Shown: positions 1 through 4,962 of the stretch, piece after piece
Layout of the letters: each line of letters begins with the position of its first letter
Numbering within the stretch: position 1 is the stretch's first letter
NCBI GenBank assembly: GCA_027062125.1
Contig: JAMOTW010000085.1
Span: 1 to 7,979 of the forward strand
Origin: Thermococcus sp.
Lineage (GTDB): Archaea > Methanobacteriota_B > Thermococci > Thermococcales > Thermococcaceae
Length of the DNA: 7,979 nt
Reading direction: 5' to 3'
Notes under the pieces: generated by a model
The model's input: only the letters and a program-made list of their open reading frames with translations
Database searches by the model: none
What the model was told of the DNA's origin: nothing
Program-made: the position numbers and the translations under genes

Positions 1-207
1 CGCGTACTTTCTTCCGGTCTCGGTGAGAACCGCGACCTTATCGCTCCTCTCGTGGAGCTCTGCAAGCCCCTTGGCCTGCAGACCGAGGACGGAGCGCATA
101 ACCGCGACCTGGTCGAGGCCTGTCTTTTGAACGAGTTCTTCAAATTTGAGCTTTTTGCTCTCGCCGAGCTTTATGAGCGTGAGTTTCTCCTGGTAGCTCA
201 GTTCCAT
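1..207 (-). CDS. pheS: Phenylalanyl-tRNA synthetase alpha subunit, N-terminal part (3' end outside window)
   Basis: The 69 visible codons read MELSYQEKLTLIKLGESKK, then a helix-rich stretch and QVAVMRSVLGLQAKGLAEL, ending at TETGRKYA. I recognise this as the N-terminal winged-helix-like region of archaeal PheRS alpha, which precedes the catalytic domain. The full enzyme is an alpha2beta2 tetramer in the cytoplasm that charges tRNA-Phe. The ATG at 207 is supported by a strong ribosome binding site, GGAGGTG (complement of 213-219), five bases upstream. The gene runs off the left edge, so none of the catalytic motifs of class II synthetases can be inspected. It lies downstream of tdh on the same strand with an 89-base gap, so it may have its own promoter or receive read-through. 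Identification rests on memory of Thermococcales PheS sequences and on the winged-helix pattern. Confidence 0.85.
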   Translation of the reverse strand, partial: MELSYQEKLTLIKLGESKKLKFEELVQKTGLDQVAVMRSVLGLQAKGLAELHERSDKVAVLTETGRKYA

Positions 208-296
208 AGTGCCACCTCCCGGTGTGAGTGGGCGGGAGAACTTAAGAGAATTGCGGTGTCGTAAAAATAGTCGAAGGGAAAGAGTGAAGGGGACGT
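208..296 (-). promoter_or_regulatory. tdh-pheS intergenic region with possible pheS promoter
   Basis: Read on the minus strand, this gap contains pyrimidine-rich sequence just after the tdh stop, then CTATTTTTAC (complement of 261-270), then the pheS ribosome binding site. The T-run could end tdh transcription in the manner of archaeal oligo-T terminators. The same AT-rich element sits about 58 bases before the pheS ATG and could be a TATA box giving a leader of roughly 30 bases. The match to the Thermococcales TATA consensus is poor, so both readings are tentative. Confidence 0.35.
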
Positions 297-1349
297 TCAC
301 TTCTTGTGCGGGAAGAAGATGACCTTTCCGGTCTTGCCGGCCCTCATCAGCTCGAAGGCCTCCTCGAACTTGTCGAAGCCCTTGTACTTGTGGGTGATTA
401 TCGGGTCGAGGTTGAGCTTTCCGCTCTGGATGAGGCTTGAGACGGTGTACCAGGTCTCCCAGAGGTGCCTGCCGGTTATGCCGTGTACCTCGAGGGCCTT
501 GAAGATGACGAGGTTGTTGAAGTCAAGCGTGACGTCGCGCGGGAAGAGGCCGAGCAGGGAAACCCTTCCTCCCGGAGTCGTGGCGGCGAGGCCCTGCTCC
601 AGGGCTTTAGGTGCCCCGCTGAACTCGAGGAAGACCTCAACTCCAGCACCGTCGGTTATGTCCATAACTGCCTTGACCGGGTCCTCCTCGAAGGGGTTGA
701 TGACGTAGTCGGCGCCGACCTTCTTCGCCAGCTCCCTCCTGAACTCGCTCGGCTCGCTCACGATGACCGGGTAAGCTCCCGAAGCCTTGGCGACCGCTAT
801 GCCGAGCAGTCCAAGCGGGCCGGCTCCGGTTATGAGCGTGCTCCTCCCTGCTATGGGGCCGGCGAGAACGGTGTCGACGGCGTTTCCGAGCGGCTCCTGA
901 AGGGAGGCGTACTCCGGCGGCATGTCCTTCGGGTTCTTCCAGGCGTTCTGGGCCGGGACTATGGCGTACTCGGCGAAGACACCGTCCATGTCGACGCCGA
1001 ATATCTTCGTGTTCTGGCAGACGTGGTAGCGGTTGTGCTTGCAGGCGTAGCACTTGCCGCAGACGATGTGGGTCTCGACGCTTATGTAGTCGCCCTCCTG
1101 GAGGGTGTCAACGCCGGGGCCGACCTCGATGACCTCTCCGGCCACTTCGTGGCCCATAATCTGGGGCGGCTTGATCCTGCTCTGCGCCCACTCGTTCCAC
1201 TCGTAGATGTGAAGGTCAGTACCGCAGATGCTGGTCGCGAGAACCTTTATGAGAACCTCCCCCGGGCCGGGCTTTGGAACGTCAACCTCAACGAGCTCAG
1301 CACCGTAAGCGGGCTTGGTTTTCATGATAGCTGGCATCTTTTCGGCCAT
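297..1349 (-). CDS. tdh: L-threonine 3-dehydrogenase (zinc, NAD-dependent)
   Basis: This 350-residue medium-chain dehydrogenase oxidises L-threonine to 2-amino-3-ketobutyrate with NAD+, the first step of threonine breakdown to glycine and acetyl-CoA. From MAEKMPAIMK, the catalytic zinc residues are Cys42 (ATSICGTDLH), His67-Glu68 (GHEV) and Glu152 (LQEPLGNAVDT). The structural zinc is bound by Cys97, Cys100, Cys103 and Cys111. The Rossmann loop GAGPLG is at 175-180. The TSICGTDLHIYEWNEW signature is typical of TDH rather than sorbitol dehydrogenase. An ATG nine bases upstream (at 1358) also keeps frame, but it abuts the AAGGAG ribosome binding site (complement of 1359-1364). The ATG at 1349 is nine bases from that site and gives the length I recall for the T. 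kodakarensis enzyme. The C-terminus FFPHKK is intact. It probably acts as a cytoplasmic tetramer, as in relatives. Confidence 0.96.
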   Translation of the reverse strand: MAEKMPAIMKTKPAYGAELVEVDVPKPGPGEVLIKVLATSICGTDLHIYEWNEWAQSRIKPPQIMGHEVAGEVIEVGPGVDTLQEGDYISVETHIVCGKCYACKHNRYHVCQNTKIFGVDMDGVFAEYAIVPAQNAWKNPKDMPPEYASLQEPLGNAVDTVLAGPIAGRSTLITGAGPLGLLGIAVAKASGAYPVIVSEPSEFRRELAKKVGADYVINPFEEDPVKAVMDITDGAGVEVFLEFSGAPKALEQGLAATTPGGRVSLLGLFPRDVTLDFNNLVIFKALEVHGITGRHLWETWYTVSSLIQSGKLNLDPIITHKYKGFDKFEEAFELMRAGKTGKVIFFPHKK

Positions 1350-1408
1350 GGCAACCATCTCCTTAACTTTTCAATGGATATCTGAACGGGGACGATATAA
1401 ACCTTTTG
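1350..1408 (-). promoter_or_regulatory. tdh promoter (BRE/TATA box) and ribosome binding site
   Basis: On the minus strand the sequence CAAAAGGTTTATATCG (complement of 1394-1409) holds a good archaeal TATA box, TTTATAT (complement of 1395-1401), preceded by an A-rich BRE-like element. Counting about 25 bases downstream puts the transcription start near 1371-1375, leaving a leader of roughly 22-26 bases that carries AAGGAG. It is seen by pattern only; no start site is measured. Confidence 0.7.
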
Positions 1409-1442
1409 CGGAGACGAATGGAGGCCAGTGTTCCCCTCGGCC

Positions 1443-1490
1443 AGCGGAAACCTTATATCATCCTGTGAGTATCCCAGTCTGGTGGAGGGG
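1443..1490 (+). promoter_or_regulatory. Promoter and ribosome binding site of the MinD-like gene and HMG-CoA reductase
   Basis: The plus strand reads GCGGAAACCTTATATCATC, with TTATAT at 1453-1458 as TATA box and GGAAACC as BRE-like element. A start about 25 bases later (near 1480) would give a short leader containing GGTGGAGGGG (1481-1490), eight bases or so before the ATG at 1498. The TATA box is some 50 bases from the divergent tdh TATA box, so one DNA-binding regulator could influence both. GGCCAG occurs twice between them (1423-1428 and 1439-1444), spaced 16 bases apart. Confidence 0.65.
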
Positions 1491-1497
1491 TTCAGAA

Positions 1498-2241
1498 ATG
1501 GTACTCATAGTTGTGACGGGAAGGGGCGGTGCTGGAAAGACCACCACGACGGCCAACTTGAGCACTTTTCTCGCCATGAGGGAATACCGTGTTCTCGCCG
1601 TCGACGGTGACCTCTACCTCCCGAACCTTGGCTTCCACTTTGGATTTGACACCGTTAAGTACACCCTGCACTCCCTCCTGAAAAACCCTGACATCGACCC
1701 AGAGTGGGCGATATATAGGCACCCGCAGACGGGCGTCCACGTTATGCCGGGGAGCACCCAGCTCCAGGACGTTCTCGGAATCTCCCCCCGGAGGCTCGTA
1801 GACATCCTCGACAGGGTGAAGTACAAGTTCGGTGTCATCTTTGTTGATTCCCCGACAGGGATACCCTTTGACACACTCCCCACATTCGAAGTCGCTGGAT
1901 ATCAGCTCATCGTCGTGGAGATAGAGCGTTCCCCGATTTACTCCTTTGAGACCATGGTAAAGAACGAGATCGAGAAGCTGAAGGCCCTGGGAGAGAGGTA
2001 CAATCTGAACATCGGGGTTATCCTTAACAAAGTTCGTGAATCTGGGGACGTCGTTGACAAGATCATCGAGGCCGTTGAGGAGGATCTTGAGGTTCCTGTT
2101 CTCGGATGGATACCCTTTGATAACAGCGTCCCCGAGTCAATAAACGCTGGAATCCCTGTCCTCAAGTACGCTCCCAGGAGTGATGCTTCCCTGGCGTTTC
2201 AGGAGGCCGGGGAAGTCCTTGAGGGATGGATATTCGGCTGA
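1498..2241 (+). CDS. MinD/ParA-family P-loop ATPase with atypical Walker A motif
   Basis: This 247-residue protein belongs to the deviant Walker A (SIMIBI) ATPases. Visible elements are the P-loop GRGGAGKTTTT at residues 8-18, switch I-like VDGDLYLPNL at 35-44 (Asp36, Asp38), switch II VDSPTG at 116-121 (Asp117), the adenine-binding LNKV at 176-179, and the C-terminal WIPFDNSVPESINAGIPV block near 204-221, typical of archaeal MinD proteins. The signature lysine expected before the two glycines (KGGxGKT) is Arg9 here. No clear amphipathic C-terminal membrane helix is seen; the chain ends EVLEGWIFG. The frame is open upstream to 1315, but the ATG at 1498 has GGAGG at 1484-1488 and leads straight into the first beta strand. 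Family members position cell components, anchor at membranes or mature metalloproteins; the actual partner here is unknown. HMG-CoA reductase follows after 16 bases, so the two are probably co-transcribed. Confidence 0.85.
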   Translation: MVLIVVTGRGGAGKTTTTANLSTFLAMREYRVLAVDGDLYLPNLGFHFGFDTVKYTLHSLLKNPDIDPEWAIYRHPQTGVHVMPGSTQLQDVLGISPRRLVDILDRVKYKFGVIFVDSPTGIPFDTLPTFEVAGYQLIVVEIERSPIYSFETMVKNEIEKLKALGERYNLNIGVILNKVRESGDVVDKIIEAVEEDLEVPVLGWIPFDNSVPESINAGIPVLKYAPRSDASLAFQEAGEVLEGWIFG

Positions 2242-2257
2242 TTTTGGAGGTGTTCGT

Positions 2258-3490
2258 ATGGACGTGAACTTCGAAGAGCTCGTGGAAAAAGTGGCAAGTG
2301 GGGAGATAAAGCTCCACCAGGTTGAGAAGTACACGAACGGCGACAAGAAGCTCGCCACTGAAATAAGGAGAAAGGCCCTTGAGAGGAAGTTCGGGGTTAG
2401 CCTCGAGAACATTGGCCACTACTCGATAGACCCCAACCGGGTGATAGGGAAGAACATCGAGAACATGATAGGCGTCGTCCAGATACCCATGGGCGTCGCC
2501 GGGCCGCTCAAAATCAACGGCGAGTACGCGAAGGGCGAGTTCTATATCCCGCTCGCCACCACAGAGGGGGCTCTCGTTGCCTCGGTGAACCGCGGTTGCT
2601 CTGCCCTCACAGCGGCTGGGGGAGTCAAGACCACCATCATAGGAGACAAGATGACCCGCGCGCCGCTCCTCAAGTGCCCGGACGCGAGGCGCGCCAGGGA
2701 AGTTGCCGAGTGGGTCAAAGCCAACATCGACTACCTCCAGGAGAAGGCCGTCAGCAAGGTCACCAGACACGGGAAGCTGAGGGACGTCAAGCCCTACATA
2801 GTGGGCAACAACCTCTACCTTAGGTTTGAGTTCGAGACCGGCGATGCCATGGGCATGAACATGGTGACGATATCGAGCGAGGAGATAATGAAGGTCATCG
2901 AGGAGCACTTTCCGGACGTGAGGTACCTCGCGCTTTCGGGCAACCTGTGTGTGGATAAAAAGCCGAACGCCATGAACTTCATCAACGGCCGCGGCAAGAC
3001 GGTTATAGCCGAGGCGGTAATCCCCAGGGAGATAGTGGAGAAGAAGCTGAAGACGACGCCGGAGCTCATAGCCGAGGTCAACTACAGGAAGAACCTCGTC
3101 GGTTCGGCCCAGGCAGGTTCCTACGGCTTCAACGCCCACTTCGGAAACATCGTTGGCGCCATCTTCCTCGCCACCGGTCAGGACGAGGCCCAGATCACCG
3201 AGGGCTCGCACGGCATAACCCTCGCCGAGGTTACCCCGGAGGGCGACCTCTACATCAGCGTCACCATGCCGAGCCTTGAGATAGGGACCGTCGGAGGTGG
3301 AACGCGCGTTCCGACCCAGAGGGAGGCGCTGAGCATAATGGGCGTTGCCGGCGGAGGGGACCCGCCTGGAACCAACGCCAAGAAGTTCGCCGAAATAATA
3401 GCTGGTGCAGTGTTAGCGGGCGAGCTTTCCCTCTTAGCCGCGATAGCCGCTAAGCACCTCGCGAAGGCCCACAAGGAGCTCGGGCGTTAG
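2258..3490 (+). CDS. hmgA: 3-hydroxy-3-methylglutaryl-CoA reductase, class I (NADPH)
   Basis: This 410-residue soluble enzyme reduces HMG-CoA to mevalonate with two NADPH, the committed step of isoprenoid lipid synthesis in archaea. Family landmarks are ENMIGVVQIPMGVAGPL at 68-84, catalytic Glu103 in TTEGALVAS, the NADPH-binding DAMGMNM at 196-202, catalytic Lys234 in DKKPNA, Asp309 in GQDEAQ and His405 in HLAKAH. These are the class I residues, equivalent to human Glu559, Lys691, Asp767 and His866. There is no N-terminal membrane domain, and the chain stops five residues after the catalytic His, so the phosphorylated serine used to regulate the animal enzyme is absent. The ATG at 2258 has GGAGGTG at 2246-2252, five bases before it, whereas the longer open frame from 2180 lies inside the ATPase gene. 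The stop overlaps the stop of the convergent downstream gene by four bases. Confidence 0.97.
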   Translation: MDVNFEELVEKVASGEIKLHQVEKYTNGDKKLATEIRRKALERKFGVSLENIGHYSIDPNRVIGKNIENMIGVVQIPMGVAGPLKINGEYAKGEFYIPLATTEGALVASVNRGCSALTAAGGVKTTIIGDKMTRAPLLKCPDARRAREVAEWVKANIDYLQEKAVSKVTRHGKLRDVKPYIVGNNLYLRFEFETGDAMGMNMVTISSEEIMKVIEEHFPDVRYLALSGNLCVDKKPNAMNFINGRGKTVIAEAVIPREIVEKKLKTTPELIAEVNYRKNLVGSAQAGSYGFNAHFGNIVGAIFLATGQDEAQITEGSHGITLAEVTPEGDLYISVTMPSLEIGTVGGGTRVPTQREALSIMGVAGGGDPPGTNAKKFAEIIAGAVLAGELSLLAAIAAKHLAKAHKELGR

Positions 3491-4221
3491 CTCCTCTTCT
3501 CAAATTTAATGAGGACTACACGGGCTTTGATGTTCTCCTCTTTTACAATATCCACCCCTTTGAGATGGAGGAGTGATAGCGGATACTCCAGCAGGAAGAA
3601 GAGCCCAAAGGCAAAGGCAGCCATCACGATTATCTGGGCCAGAAAGCTCATCTCCCCGGTAAAGAGGGGACTCGCAAGCCCTGCTATCATGCTCAGAATG
3701 AAGTTTATCGTTGAGCTGTGGGCGTGTCTTTTCCTGATCTTCCCCTGGCAGATGTACCTCACCAGGAGGGGTACCACTTCCTGCTTCTTCACCCGAAACT
3801 TGATTCTGAACTCCTCTCCGAGTTCGTTAAAGGATGGAAGCTCCGGGGAAGGGACCACGTAGAAAGCCCTGTTCAACGGGCCCCTAGCTTCGAGAATGGA
3901 GAAGCCAGTGGATGAGTATCCCTCGACGGTGCTCACGAGTGAGTAACAGTCGGGGTCAACGAGGCGCATGAAGTTTATGCTGGATGACTTGAGTGTACTC
4001 TCGATTTTCTTTAAGCACTCTGTGAGGGACTGGCAACGCACCAGGGAGTAGGTAACCTTCTTTCCTTCTCTGGTCATAATGGTGAGTGCCGTGCGAAACT
4101 TTTCTCCCATGCTCTTGACTACGTCGCAGGGTTTAAAAAGCTGTACCTCGGGAGAACCTGTTGGATGGTGACTGATTTCCCTCACTCCGAACCATGATGG
4201 GGCGTCGATGCCCGATCTCAT
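3487..4221 (-). CDS. Uncharacterised protein with C-terminal two-helix membrane hairpin
   Basis: I do not recognise this family. From the ATG at 4221 the protein has 244 residues. A soluble N-terminal part of about 170 residues (mixed helix and strand, with motifs such as TREGKKVTYSLVRCQSL and YSSTGFSILEARGPLNR) ends in the basic KIRKRHAH. Two hydrophobic helices follow, around INFILSMIAGLASPLF and LAQIIVMAAFAFGLFFLLEYPL, then a 24-residue charged tail ending FEKRS. The basic stretch before the first helix suggests, by the positive-inside rule, that both ends face the cytoplasm. The start is uncertain. The frame is open from a TTG at 4233, ATGs occur at 4221 and 4110, and none has a ribosome binding site. 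A TTTAAA element lies 25 bases before the 4110 ATG, which would fit a leaderless transcript and a 207-residue protein. Sampled base composition is about 50% GC, lower than the neighbours. It is divergent from the gene at 4279. Confidence 0.7.
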   Translation of the reverse strand: MRSGIDAPSWFGVREISHHPTGSPEVQLFKPCDVVKSMGEKFRTALTIMTREGKKVTYSLVRCQSLTECLKKIESTLKSSSINFMRLVDPDCYSLVSTVEGYSSTGFSILEARGPLNRAFYVVPSPELPSFNELGEEFRIKFRVKKQEVVPLLVRYICQGKIRKRHAHSSTINFILSMIAGLASPLFTGEMSFLAQIIVMAAFAFGLFFLLEYPLSLLHLKGVDIVKEENIKARVVLIKFEKRS

Positions 4222-4278
4222 TCGTTTCTTCAAAAACTGTTTTAAAGGATGTTACCTTAATCCCAACGGTGTTGTGTA
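4222..4278. promoter_or_regulatory. Divergent promoter region of the two unrecognised genes
   Basis: Plus-strand CAAAAACTGTTTTAAAGG (4231-4248) contains TTTTAAA, which reads as a TATA-like element on both strands. For the plus gene, the A-rich CAAAAAC would be the BRE and transcription would start near 4268-4270, leaving about ten bases and a weak GGTG (4269-4272) before the ATG at 4279. For the minus gene, a start about 25 bases away would fall at or just inside the ATG at 4221, consistent at best with a leaderless message. The two genes may therefore share one factor-binding site. Confidence 0.5.
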
Positions 4279-4962
4279 ATGATCAAAGCTAAAACGGAGT
4301 TTGGTACTTGCAAAGAAGTCTTTGTAAGCTCCACCTCAAAACTTTTTGAGCTTTTATTTGAGGACATCCCCATCCGTCATACAGAATATGTCACGTTCCT
4401 AGCCGATAAGGGTGTCTATATAGTTGACTCGGACAGTAACAGATTGCTTCGTCTTGAATGTCAAGAGGGCAAAAAGGTTCTTCTCAAGGAACTCCACGAT
4501 GGAAACATTGAGCCACAAACTGTGTTGGACACCTATCTCAATACACTATTCGCAGTTTTTGAGAGGGCAAATATAAGAGAAAAAACCACACTCACATACT
4601 ACACAGGAGAGGAGTTCGTAGAACCCGTTGATATTAAAGTGATTGATCATCCTCTGGGCTTTATGAGGGGATCCTTTACCCTCTTTGATGAACTGATATC
4701 AAAAAACTGTCGCGGTATACGACTCGACAGGGTGAAAGAGCCTCCAGCGCTAATTTATGATCCCCTTGAAGCATTTGATAACAGAATCTCCAACAGTTCA
4801 ATACTGATATTTGAAAAGGATTCTCTAAAGGAGCTCGCTGTTATGAGCTTTGAAAATTTTCTAAAGGTAAAAGAGATATTCATACACACAACTCACTTCC
4901 ACATCAATGCAGCTTTCTTTGGCTATCTGAAGTTCAAAATAAGAAAAATGCAGGGAATTTAG
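4279..4962 (+). CDS. Uncharacterised AT-rich protein, no recognised domain
   Basis: This 227-residue protein starts MIKAKTEFGTCKEVFVSS and ends FKIRKMQGI. I recognise no family or catalytic motif. It has no signal peptide, no membrane helix and only two cysteines in its first 65 residues. The visible pattern is alternating strand and helix, with segments such as YVTFLADKGVYIVDSDSNRLLRL and SSILIFEKDSLKELAVMSF, and it ends in an aromatic and basic tail. Two sampled stretches give 35-40% GC, against roughly 55-60% in the flanking housekeeping genes. It uses AAA, ATT, TTA, TCA and ACA codons freely, which the neighbours avoid. This suggests recent acquisition or a lineage-specific gene. The open frame is intact, and the stop overlaps the stop of convergent gatE by four bases. 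The start at 4279 has only a weak GGTG as ribosome binding site. A role with its divergent neighbour is possible but unproven. Confidence 0.75.
   Translation: MIKAKTEFGTCKEVFVSSTSKLFELLFEDIPIRHTEYVTFLADKGVYIVDSDSNRLLRLECQEGKKVLLKELHDGNIEPQTVLDTYLNTLFAVFERANIREKTTLTYYTGEEFVEPVDIKVIDHPLGFMRGSFTLFDELISKNCRGIRLDRVKEPPALIYDPLEAFDNRISNSSILIFEKDSLKELAVMSFENFLKVKEIFIHTTHFHINAAFFGYLKFKIRKMQGI

Noticed and set aside
465..1385. A 306-codon open frame on the plus strand opposite tdh
   Set aside because: It is a mirror of tdh codon structure in GC-rich DNA. It lacks a ribosome binding site and recognisable protein features, while tdh on the other strand is certain.
2162..3211. A 349-codon open frame on the minus strand opposite hmgA
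   Set aside because: It is an antisense shadow of a fully conserved enzyme. Its composition is low-complexity (rich in Val, Leu, Arg, His) and it has no start signals.
4234..4278. Possible small RNA gene in the orphan intergenic gap
   Set aside because: Only 45 bases, with no stable GC-rich hairpin or box motifs. TATA-like elements account for it.
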